A stretch of DNA of 64,000 nt from Psococerastis gibbosa (lineage: Eukaryota > Arthropoda > Insecta > Psocodea > Psocidae), in contig OZ020489.1 in NCBI GenBank assembly GCA_963971405.1, positions 46,330,510-46,394,509 of the forward strand. Reading direction: 5' to 3'. Position 1 is the first letter of the stretch. Each line of letters begins with the position of its first letter. Shown one piece after another: positions 9,586-19,058 of this stretch. A program made the translations under genes and the position numbers. The notes under the pieces are model-generated. The model searched no databases. It was not told the DNA's origin and was given only the letters and a program-made list of their open reading frames with translations.

Positions 9586-9729
9586 GTTGTAAGATTATAC
9601 AATTTTACTTATAAAGTGGTATTACTTGAGTCTTGAATGAAGGTTTGGCTTCAACTAAGCTCCTCAACCCAAGGCGATGCCTTTTGTAACGACACATTTG
9701 GAACATTCTAGATGTACGCTGTACTACGG

Positions 9730-9866
9730 GGAGGGGGGGGGGTGCGTCATAGACCACCCACCTGGTACAGAGATAGATAGACAACGGGATAAGCACGGCG
9801 GGGTACAAAGACCACCCACGAAGAAGAAAGAAGAAGAAGAAAGAAATGTTTTAATTCAATTAACAC

Positions 9867-9915
<49 letters not shown>

Positions 9916-10190
9916 GTATCTCACAAATTAGTAATTATAAAAATAAAAAAAAAAACAATCATAGTGCCATAGAAAGACCACCCACGGGTCTCGACGGGGG
10001 GGGGGATAAGCGCTAGAACCTCAGACCACCCACGAGGGGTAGCATGACGGGGGGTGGGGTAGATGGGGTAGCTCGACGGGGGGTGGGGTAAGCGCCAGAA
10101 ACTCAGACCACCCACGAGGGGTAGCATGACGGGGGGTGGGGTAGATGGGGTAGCTCGACGGGGGGTGGGGTAAGCGCCAGAAACCCCCTT
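9730..10190. repeat. G-rich minisatellite with 82 bp unit and A41 tract
   Basis: 'agaccacccacg' recurs at about 9751, 9812, 9976, 10023 and 10105. Two complete 82 bp units (10021-10102 and 10103-10184) each hold four or more G4+ runs in the order gggggg-t-gggg-tagat-gggg-...-gggggg. A 41-base A run lies at 9871-9911. The pattern satisfies a G-quadruplex motif on the + strand. Confidence 0.85.
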
Positions 10191-10224
10191 TCTATACTAC
10201 TGGTATGCTTTTTGTAATCATTAT

Positions 10225-10395
10225 TGCCAAATTTTATCAAAATCCACTGAGCAGTTTGCCCTCTAACCGACGAACAGACAGACCGACAGACTGACAGCCA
10301 GACATTTCGTAAAACCCACATCTGTGGGTTCCTGGGGCCTCAAAACGTGTAAAATTCACTAAAATCCTGATTTCGAAAATTTGGATGGTTAATCC
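10225..10395 (-). repeat. Dispersed repeat, copy 1
   Basis: Read on the minus strand it gives cacgttttgaggccccaggaaccc, a run of gtctgtctgt-type repeats and ggattttgataaaatttgg. The same order appears on the plus strand at 29139-29310. It is a dispersed arthropod-type repeat of unknown parent. No gene is seen from 10396 to 10667. Confidence 0.75.
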
Positions 10396-10676
10396 CCTAC
10401 CATCAATTATTGAAATATGCCGTTGACATGATATATATAGGTTATTATGTAACTTTACTACAGTATTGTACAATGGACTCAAAATTCCTGGATGCGGCCT
10501 TGGGTACGCTCAATACAATGCAATTGTTCCATTGGCCAATGTTATACTTTAGGATAGGGAACATAGTCGCTGCCAAAAATATACCCCACGCGACAATTAA
10601 ATGGCAAAGGATCTTCATAGCCACTCCTCATTCAGCATACACCAATAATATAGGCTAAATAGTACAATCATTTTTT

Positions 10677-11783
10677 GGTAGTTTTACCTGGAAAGTTTTC
10701 CGGGAGTTTCGAAAATTGGCGATTTTATAGATTTCGATGTGCTCTTTCCGAATTTCAACTTTGCCCCCTCGTACCTTTGCCACTCGAGTCGCCATCTTGG
10801 AAAAATGGCGTCTAAAAGCAGTTTTTTGACAATAGCTCCATTCCGACTTATTTTATAATAAAAATATATATACAACAAATTAAACTAGAGAAAATTTCCT
10901 ATATAATTTTTGTATAAATCTTTTTTTTGTAAAATCAATACTTTTAGCGTACGAGCGTACGCCTTTCTCGGCCGCGTTTTTGGGGGTGTTGGTATCAATT
11001 TGAAAACTTCAAACTACTTTAGTTCTTTTTCACTATTCTTACTCTTTCCAGACATATATTCAGTTTTATTATCCGTCTCTTAGTTCAGGCTCAGTGAGTG
11101 TATAAGCCATCCGTGTTTCGGCAGAAAACAGGTTGAAAGGGTACTTTTTCAATTACATGCATAGAGTAAAAAAATTGCACAGCCTGCAATTTTCAACCGA
11201 AATGAATTTTTAATGTTTCATTAGAAGCAGTATGAAATAAGGTTTCAAACGAGTATAAAAACATAGTTTCAAGATCACCCCTTCACCCATTAAACACGAG
11301 TGGAACCCGCGTAACGGATGAACATCACGGATGAGTGTCACCCATCTGAGTAACACTTTTTTGTACATGAACCCGGTATTCCAGCCAGCGGTCATCGATT
11401 TATTAGACGTTGTCATGTCAAAAAACGTTCTACTTACTCTACCTCATGGTGATGTGGAAATGAGTTTTTGGCCAGAAAGAATGTCGAAGTGGAGTTTACG
11501 GCGCTCGTACGCTAAAACTATTGATTTTACATAAAAAATATTTGTACATAAAGTATAGGAAATTTTCTCTAGTTTAATTTGTTGTATAAGTAGTTTTATC
11601 GTAAAATGAGTCGGAAAGGAGATATTGTCAAAAAACAGTTTTAAGACGCCATTTTTCCAAGATGGCGGCACGAGCGGCTAAGATACGAGGGGCCAAAGTT
11701 GAAATTAGTAAAGAGCACATCGAAATCTAAAAAATCGCCAATTTTCAAAACTCCCGGAAGGCCGGAAAACTTTCCAGGTAACC
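10677..11783. mobile_element. Foldback / Mutator-like element with ~300 bp TIRs
   Basis: 10677-10965 and 11495-11783 are inverted copies of each other: both outer ends carry tacctggaaagttttccgg in opposite sense, and both inner ends carry cgctcgtacgct-type sequence. The 9 bp tcatttttt flanks both sides (10668-10676 and 11784-11792). Long TIRs with a 9 bp target duplication are the Mutator/foldback signature. The ~530 bp core has no transposase and matches part of repeat R (14.3-17.8 kb). The duplication is low in complexity, so the superfamily is tentative. Confidence 0.75.
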
Positions 11784-11877
11784 TCATTTTTTAGCACCAA
11801 ATGAATGTACTAAAATAGGAACGTTAATTTATTGTGGTAGTGAGCAGTTTATAAGGGAGGATTTCCATGCAAAGCTA

Positions 11878-12409
11878 GAGCGTATTCCTTTTGCCGACGA
11901 TTGTAAAATTTTTACTAGAAAAAGCTACAATCGTCATTTCATTGGACCAAAATGGGCGGAGTTTGTAAATTTTTCCCCCCTTTCGAGTTTACGATTGTAA
12001 AATATTTTATCAACCTCGGGGGGGGGGTGGGGGGGGTAGTAAAAAATTTATTTTTGTAATATTTGTTTTTGTTGACGTTTTGATCAATCAATGAATTCAA
12101 CAAGTTGAGGTTATGTTTTGCGATTTGTGGTGTGTACCGTGTGTAGATGTCGTATTTTCGTTGCTGTTTTTACTGAGTTATACGGATTTAATCAAATAAA
12201 AGAATGGAGGAAGAGAAAACTTAGAACTGAAAAAAAAACTATAGCTTGGTGGGTGAATATAAAACAAATAACAAAAGCATATTGTCTTCTGCTTCAGATT
12301 TTACTTTTCTCATTTCATTGCACAAAATGTGAGTAAATTGAAAACGAGCTCTGATTGGTCACATATATTTACTCACATTTTACGATCGTAGGCAAAAGAA
12401 ATACGCCTC
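11878..12409. mobile_element. TA-flanked MITE beside a Pax6 exon
   Basis: The left end gagcgtattccttttgccgacga and the reverse complement of the right end gaggcgtatttcttttgcctacga form imperfect ~40 bp TIRs. TA dinucleotides flank both ends (11876-11877, 12410-12411), as for Tc1/mariner-type MITEs. The interior is A/T-rich with a G-run near 12017-12034 and no transposase. It ends 70 bp before the exon that starts at 12480. Confidence 0.7.
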
Positions 12410-12479
12410 TATTCATTGTTTTTGTGTGTAAGAAACAGGTGCCTAAACGAACCCCATGCAGTTTGTGGTGTTTTTGCAG

Positions 12480-12726
12480 AGTTCGAGCGCACCCACTACC
12501 CCGACGTGTTTGCGCGTGAGAGGCTAGCCGCCAAAATCGGACTGCCAGAGGCCCGCATTCAAGTCTGGTTTTCGAACCGCCGCGCCAAGTGGCGGCGCGA
12601 GGAGAAGCTGCGGAACCAGCGGCGCCCCTCGGACCCACCCCCCGCCTCCCCACCCAGGGCCGCCTTCTCCAGCTCCAACATGTACACCTCTCTGCCGCCA
12701 ATGCCAATGCCGTCAGATTCCTATAG
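12480..12726 (+). CDS. Pax6: Pax6 (eyeless/toy family) exon: homeodomain second half
   Basis: Transcription factor of the eye-specification pathway. The exon opens after a tttttgcag acceptor in phase 1, completing a Glu codon, and encodes [19 protein letters not shown], then [19 protein letters not shown] and [10 protein letters not shown]. These are homeodomain helices 1-3 including the WFSNRRAKW recognition helix. A Pro/Ser-rich linker and [15 protein letters not shown] follow. It ends in phase 2 at a gtaatg donor (12727). The frame is intact. The first half of the homeodomain and the paired domain must lie upstream, outside the window. I cannot decide between eyeless and twin of eyeless. 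Confidence 0.96.
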
Positions 12727-13339
12727 GTAATGTACAATTCCAATTATCCCAGGTCGCCATCAACCCATTGACAGCTGGGGACAATGTCACATTTAAAATA
12801 ACCTGCAGCAATGCAGAACGAGAAAAAATTCAAAAATCTGCACATTTTTAGGGGCTTTCCCCGGTCGAACCTTTATTTTAATTACTCAATATACGTTATA
12901 GTTAGCCAATCTTGCTAAATTATAAACAGCGTGGTAGTCGTTGTAGTTTAGATATTCTGAAGCGGGTCGGACCCTAAATAGACCTGAGTGATCCTGATAT
13001 TATTTCTTAGCTAAAATTAGTTCTTATCACGAGGATAAAATAAACTGAATATATTTTCTCTTCGCGGCCCTGTATAACCTATATAAAGGGGAAATTTTCC
13101 GCTTTTGGCACAAAGTCAAACTTCAATCGTAAATCGACAATCGTACAGTCCTAAATAGTTAAGTAAGTTAAGTTAATTTGCATATTATTGGACATTGTCT
13201 GTTTGCAAATAAACGTTTATTTATTTGTTTAAAGTGCCATTAAATAGAAGAAATGTCTCTCTTCAGTTTGGTGTATGGTATGTGGCCGTGGCTGATACCA
13301 ATTGGCCACAGTTTTAGAACTCTATCGAGATTACATCCA
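12727..13339. other. Intron stretch without recognised content
   Basis: First part of the 13.4 kb intron after the homeodomain exon. It is A/T-rich unique-looking sequence with an aataaa near 13208 but no repeat, ORF or RNA gene that I can support. Confidence 0.5.
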
Positions 13340-13990
13340 TATATAATAATAAATTATATCTTACATAAAACACTAAAAACACGACCGGTTTTGATCTCAT
13401 GTCATCGTCAAGTGAGCCTACAATTTAAATTAGAACAATTAATTGTAATTACAAGCTATTAAGAAACCAATCGTTTGTTTTTTATTTTATTTTATTCCCT
13501 ATAACCGCCAAATCTAACAAGGGTGAATTGTTGAAAAAGCTTTACCGTTTAATAAGGGGTTTCCTTTATTTCAATTATTTCAAGATTGTCGAGTAATTTA
13601 CCCTTGTTAGCTATGTGTAGTATTTTAAAATTATTAATAGAACACGACTGTCCCGTGTTGTTTACATGTTGGTCTAGCAATGCAAGCATCGAGTGTGTCT
13701 CAGGTTTACCAATGCCATTGCGATGCTCATTTAGTCTTCTTCTAAATTGTCTTCCTGTTTGCCCCACATATGACGTATTACAGTCGTCATAATATAATTA
13801 TTTGATGTAACCCTGGCTTCCTATCAGTCTTTTTCCATTTTTGCCTTTCAATTAAGTAATTTTCTCCCTACCGACCCTAGTGAGTAGTGTGCCAAAGCGT
13901 ACAGATCCCTTTCACATATAAGCTTCTAATCCTACATATATAAGGGTTCTTTACAAATTTTATATCTTTTTCGAGCCTAGGTGCGTGCAT
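13340..13990 (-). mobile_element. Penelope-like element fragment (GIY-YIG end)
   Basis: On the minus strand, about 13549-13800 encodes YDDCNTSYVGQTGRQFRRRL, then NEHRNGIGKPETH and a C-terminal LEIIEIKE. This is the GIY-YIG endonuclease found at the C-terminus of Penelope-like retroelements. A stretch around 13383-13412 (cgaccggttttgatctcatgtc) matches the conserved terminal-region style of these elements. The reverse transcriptase is missing, so this is a 5'-truncated copy. Confidence 0.75.
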
Positions 13991-14059
13991 ATGCAAAACG
14001 CTATTTTTATTTTATGCTTCTTTAAAATATTGCCAACTATATGCTCGTTGGGTAACCAT

Positions 14060-14130
14060 GAAAACACATTAATTAATAACTTTATATATATAAAATTGCA
14101 CTGAATTCCACAACATAAATTTTTGAAGTG
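14060..14130 (+). repeat. Inverted fragment of the Penelope-like terminal sequence
   Basis: The reverse complement of this piece (ttatgttgtggaattcagtg, then aaagttattaatta) matches 16444-16492, just outside the second Penelope-like element. It is a solitary terminal fragment in the opposite orientation. Confidence 0.6.
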
Positions 14131-14261
14131 AAACTTCTTTATCGACGTAGGAAGAAAAATCTTGTTACGCGCCATCTTGGTTAAGCGCCACCATGGTTAC
14201 GCATCTTGGTTACGCATCTTGGTTTCACGCCATCCTGATTTCTGTACTCATGGATGACGCT

Positions 14262-15145
14262 CATTTTTGGGCACATGTAGAAGGACAATCTCAATTATAC
14301 CCATGTCTTCGTCTATTCTTCCTCTTTCACACCATGCTATATTTGTTGTGATAGGGCAAAGGGTTCGACTTTGGGGGGAGGAAACGTGAGGAGGTGCGTC
14401 CAAATGTGCCGATTTTCAGCGAAAATAGGCCTTTTTCGGCCGCGTTTTTGGAGGTATTAATATCAATTTGAAAACTTCAAACTACTTTCATTCTTTTCCA
14501 CCTTTCTTATTCTTTCTAGACATGTATTCAGTTTTACTATTCGTCTTTTCCTTTAGTCTCAGGTGAGTGTATAAGCCATCCGTGTTTCGGCGGAAAACAG
14601 GTTCAAAGGGTACTCTTCCAATTACATGTATAGAGTAAAAAAATTCCACAGCCTGGAATTTTCATTTTCATTAGAAGCAGTATGAAAAAGGTTTCAAACG
14701 AGTATAAATACATAGTTTAAAAATGAACCCTTCACCCCTTAAACACTAGTGGAACTTGTGGAACGAGTGGAATTTGTAAAAAATGAAAAAATTCATTTCC
14801 AGCAATCCCATCTGAATTACATGGGCGGGTTTAAAGCAATTTTTTGGGCAGATTTAGAAGGCCCATCTTAATTTAAATTATACACTTGTCTTCGCCTATT
14901 CTTCCTTTATCAGGCTATGCTATATTTGTGGTGATCAAGCACGATTTTCAACAAAAATAGGCCTCTTCCGGCCGCGTTATTATCGACTAGTATTTAAAAA
15001 ATTGAAACTACTTAAGGGCTTTTCCACATTTCTTTCTCTTTCCAGCCATATATTATGCAAGTGAAATTTAGTAATTTAAGCGTTCTCACGTTAAACTATC
15101 GTCTGTAAACCAACTTTACAACCGACTTACAGACTACCAATATAC
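14262..15145. repeat. Repeat R, copy 1 (two diverged tandem units)
   Basis: Two related units start near 14262 and 14844. Each runs through a 'tagaagg' block, 'ctatatttg', 'cggccgcgtt', 'caaactact' and 'tctttc'. The copy ends with cgttaaactatcgtctgtaaacc and acttacagactaccaat. A second copy is at 16760-17848 and a single-unit relative forms the core of the foldback element at 10968-11495. No protein is encoded. Confidence 0.8.
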
Positions 15146-15357
15146 CTAATCAATGAAATGCTACTATAATCTTAGCATCAGCAATAAGGAAAAATATTTG
15201 AATTATTTGTATGGTATACATATGTTTACAGGTATAATAATAAAAGCCTTTTGCCTAAAATTGATCTAATTTAGCTTTACTTAACCAATTTCTGTAAAGT
15301 TGTAAATATATTGTAGTAGATCATTTTTCGAAAAATGATGTCATAAGGAAGTTTCAC
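15146..15357. other. Spacer without recognised content
   Basis: A/T-rich sequence between repeat R copy 1 and the second Penelope-like element. No feature is supported. Confidence 0.4.
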
Positions 15358-16490
15358 TTCTTACGTGTGTACTCCGATACACGCACGCTAATTTTAATAG
15401 TAACAGCTGTTTCGATGTAACACCATTTTCAGACTGGCTCCAACAAGTACCTATTACCGACATCAGTCTTAATTAGCGTGGAGCGGGAATGGGCGGGGCG
15501 CTCCAGATGCCAGATCTAAGATAGGGGAAGTGTGCATAAATGTTATGTCATTGACTAAGTTACAATTGTTACATAACGCATTTCTTATTTCTATGCACTC
15601 CAGCCTATCTAACAGGTTGCCTTTGTCACAATCATATAATAAATTGGAAAGCTATAACTTAACAGTCGAGAGAAATCTGAGGTATGGCCAGAGGTACGTT
15701 GGTGCTCTGAGAAAGCAGAGTCGCAGTCCTTCTCGCCAACCGCTCGCCTATGCTCAGCTATTCTTTCTTCAACATTTTCGTTTCGCCTATATATGTAATG
15801 TCGCAATCCTTGCAGTTCAGTTGGTAAACCCCTGACCTCCTCAGATTTGAAACTTTGCCTTTACAATTAATTATGATCCTGCCTAAGTTAGGCGTGGTCG
15901 AGAAGGAAACTATTTTCCCTGTGCTGCGTTCTATCACTCTGGTGGTTCGTAGACTAATGTCTCCCACACATGGTATTTTAGTGTATTGTTTTATTTCTTT
16001 ACTCACATCCTTCGCTGCATACACCATATCCGATAGTTTTTCCTTTTGTGTTTCCTTATTATACTCCTCACATAGTCCATAGAGTATCCATTATTCTTTC
16101 CTATGACCATCATGGTATCCACTTCCTTATTGTAGTTAATAGTACTTAGAGGAATATGGGATATCGAGTTGAATGCAGCAGCTTTGTGGGCCGGTGGGTG
16201 TCTTGATGAGTGTGGTATCACATTGTCACAGTGAATAGATTTCCTGTAAATCTCAAAGGACAAGGTAGTATGTATCCTATTAATTGTTAAATCTAAAATA
16301 TTAATCCTACCATTGTCTTCTCTTAGATCTGGCATTTGGAGTGCCCCGCCCATTCCCCCTCCACGCTAATTAAGACTGATGTAGGTAATAGGTACTTGTC
16401 GGAGCCAGTCTGTGTTACACCGAAACAGCTGTTACTATTAAAAGTTTATGTTGTGGAATTAAGTGAAATTTTTTACATATAAAGTTATTA
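15358..16490 (-). mobile_element. Penelope-like element, 5'-truncated, with inverted flanks
   Basis: The minus strand encodes the end of a Penelope-type reverse transcriptase (INILDLTINRIHTTLSF, IPHSSRHPPAHKAAAFNS, VIGKNNGY) over 16003-16353. A GIY-YIG endonuclease follows (GVYQLNCKDCDITYIGET, ERIAEHRRAVGEKDC) over 15609-15860, with frame changes. 15365-15533 and 16314-16440 are inverted copies sharing gctaatt..agtaacagctgtttcg and agatctggcat-type blocks. This matches the inverted pseudo-LTR layout known for Penelope-like elements. Confidence 0.85.
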
Positions 16491-16627
16491 ATCATGTTTC
16501 ACTTCCACGAAGTCACTGAAGAAACTCTCTTATGGATATGACAACACATCCTCAGTGACCAGTATTCTTCCAAATCTAGACAATAACTGCAGTTGATCTG
16601 TGTTAGTGACGATCAAACCAGATTATT

Positions 16628-16680
16628 GACGTGACAACGTCTAATAAATCGATGGCGCGCTGGCTGGAATACTAGGTCCA
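16628..16680 (-). repeat. Inverted copy of a foldback-core segment
   Basis: 'acaacgtctaataaatcga' and 'gctggctggaatac' match the reverse complement of 11371-11425 inside the foldback element. A short GC-rich degenerate repeat (gcgggtcagtaacgc) follows to about 16752. Confidence 0.7.
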
Positions 16681-16759
16681 TGCACGAAAAGGGTGACGCG
16701 GGTCAGTAACGCGGGTCGGGAAAGCGGATCGGGAACGCGGGTCAGTAACGCTGGTTTAA

Positions 16760-17848
16760 AGAAACTATGCTATATTTGTTGTGATATGGCAAGAGGTTCG
16801 ACTTTGGGGGGTGGAAACGCGAGGAGGTGCGCCCAAATTTGGCCCGAATTTGCCAATTTTAATCGAAAATAGGCCTCTTTCGGCCGCGTTTTTGAGGGTG
16901 TCAATATCAATTTGAAAACTTCAAACTACTTTAGTTCTTTTCCACCTTTCTTACTCTTTTCAGACATATATTCAGTATTACTATCCGTCTCTTCATTCAG
17001 GCTCAGGTGAGTGCATAAGCCATCCGTGTTTCGGCGGAAAACAGGTTGAAAGGGTAATTTTCCAATTACATGCATAGAGTAACAATATTCCACGCCGGCC
17101 GCCATACTAAGTTGAAACCAGCGGACCCGAGCATGTTCAAAGATGCAGATAACTTGGTCGTGTGCACAGTGCCGGTAGGGAAACATGGTAGGACTTGTCC
17201 TGGTCACTTCCGAACTAATCGTATGACTTGACTGTGTTTCCCAAGTGGTTCGGAATCCACTATAATCAGGAGGTCCACTGTCCTATGGGCCCACACCGTG
17301 GCCTGGGACTGTGTCCAACCATGCTACTACTAACAATATTCCACAGCCTGCAATTTTCAACCAAAATGAATTTTTAATATCTCATTAGAAGCAGTATGAA
17401 TTAAGGTTTCAAACAAGTATAAATACATAGTTTCAAATTTACCCCTTTACCCCTTAAACACGAGTGTAGTATTTAATTTGTAAATTGCGACGCATTTCCA
17501 TCAATCCCATTTGAGCAATTTTTCGGGGAGATGTAGAAGGCCGATCTTAATTTAAATTATACTAATGTCTTCGTCAATTTTTCCTCTTTCAGGTCATGCT
17601 ATTTTGTGGTGATCAAGCAAGGGGTTTGGCATTGGGGGTGGGAAATGTCAGGGGGTGCGCACGATTCGAATCGGCCTCTTTCGGCCGCGTTATTATCTAT
17701 TTAAAAAATTCAAACTACTTAAGGGCTTTTCCAAATTTCTTTCTCTTTCCAGCATATCATTTAAGTAAGATTTAGTAATTTAGGCGTTGTCACGTTAAAC
17801 TATCGTCCGTAAACCGACTTTACAACCGACTTACAGACAACCAATTTT
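16760..17848. repeat. Repeat R, copy 2
   Basis: Second copy of the two-unit repeat, sharing order and end point (acttacagacaaccaat) with 14262-15145 and separated from it by about 2.4 kb. It is interrupted by the SINE-like insertion at 17094-17330. A T run begins at its right edge (about 17847-17866). Confidence 0.8.
17094..17330. mobile_element. SINE-like 237 bp insertion with 14 bp target duplication
   Basis: taacaatattccac stands at both sides (17080-17093 and 17331-17344). The paralogous repeat at 14636-14660 and the foldback core near 11165 have the site uninterrupted. The insert holds tggttcggaatccac, which resembles a pol III B box. No poly-A tail is clear, so SINE is a guess. Confidence 0.65.
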
Positions 17849-17999
17849 TTTTTTTTTTTTTTTTTTGTAGTTTATGACGCCTCATTTATGACTCTGCAAT
17901 ACGATCGATTTTTCATGGGAAATTTGAATTTGTGCAAAAAAATGGAAAGTGGGAACTGGCGGGGGGAGCTCCATTTGCCCTAATTGTCCATCACTGTTA

Positions 18000-18968
18000 C
18001 TAATTCAAGTAATTCAACTAAAACGGTCCATAAGACGTCCCGACAACATGAAACAAAGATTGAATACGCTACCAAACAATAACAGCTATAAAAATAAATA
18101 CATAAAATACAGAAATAAATTAAAACAACTCATAATTATCACAAAAAATGAGTATTATAGAAGAAAATTATATGAAAATAAGGATAACTCACGCATCACA
18201 TGGAAAATCATAAACGAAATCACTGATACCGTTAGGTCAACTAAAGAAATAAAAGAGATTGCCGTTACTCAGGATACTAAATTAACCATGAGAAATAACC
18301 AAGGAAAGGACATGGCGGATGCTTTCAACAAATATTTTGCTACCATTGGCGAGGAGCTATCCTCTCAAATACCCAACAGTACACTTAACAATCTTACGTC
18401 TACTACCCGACGCAATTCGCACTCACTATTTTTCACGCCAACCGAAGAACACGAGACAGAGAAATACTTAAACGAACTACGTACAAATGCTGCCGCAGGA
18501 CCGGACGGTATATCTGCAAACATTTTAAAAACACATCGAAAATTACTACTGAAACCATTAACATACCCGATAAACTTGAGTATAAAGGAAGCTAACTTTC
18601 CTGAATCATGTAAAGAAGCTACTGTCATTCCCATCTTCAAAAATGGTGACAAAACTCAGATGACAAACTACCGATCGATTTCACTGACCTCATTTATCCA
18701 AAATTATTGAGAAAACACTTAAGACCCGAATGATGACGTTTCTTGAAGATACAAAGTTCCTATCTGACAATCAAATCGGGTTTAGGAGTGGACCAAGCAC
18801 TCAGGATGCCATTACTAAACTTTCAGGACTCTTATACGCTGACTTGGATGCAGGACTACATCCACTATGTGTCTATCTCGACCTAAAAAAGGCTTTCGAC
18901 ACAGTCCCCCATAATCTTCTACTGGACAAACTTGAAAATGCGGGAATAAGAGGACATTCACTACAATT
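18000..18968 (+). mobile_element. LINE-A, first part (reverse transcriptase, 5'-truncated)
   Basis: Non-LTR retrotransposon of the Jockey/CR1-like kind without RNase H. In view are the linker after the endonuclease and the RT fingers: AAAGPDGISANILKTH, IPIFKNGD, NYRSISLTS, then FRSGPSTQDAI and VYLDLKKAFDTVPHNLL. One frameshift lies near 18697, between the SLTS block and the KIIEKTL block. The element is split at 18968 by LINE-B1 and resumes at 24442. Confidence 0.85.
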
Positions 18969-19058
18969 TTTTTTTTTTTTTTTTTCCTTCGTGGGGCCTA
19001 CTCGTTTGAGTTCCTATAAGCGTCGACCTAGAAGGTCTTTTGCTTCCACGTTTGCCGT

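Larger units (their letters stand above)
1..9600. mobile_element. Polinton/Maverick element (partial, left end outside window)
   Basis: The block carries the standard Polinton set: protein-primed family B DNA polymerase, double jelly-roll and minor capsid-type proteins, adenain-like cysteine protease, PLA2-like protein, FtsK/HerA-type packaging ATPase and a retroviral-type integrase. Three further genes have no known function. The reading frames in view look whole and I see no obvious breaks, so the copy looks fairly young. The left end, with most of the polymerase and the left terminal repeat, is outside the window. I could not find the right terminal repeat, so the right limit (about 9600) is set by the last gene. 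It lies upstream of the Pax6 homeodomain exon, presumably in an intron. Confidence 0.93.

Noticed and set aside
9605-10482. Several 60-80 codon ORFs rich in Pro, or with SVCRSVCSSV runs
   Set aside because: They come from the G-rich minisatellite and the gtctgtctgt repeat.
12118-12336. 72-codon ORF inside the MITE
   Set aside because: No similarity to a transposase and the length is expected by chance.
12369-12743. 124-codon ORF antisense to the Pax6 homeodomain exon
   Set aside because: It is the GC-rich shadow of the exon. The plus strand gives the conserved homeodomain and correct splice sites.
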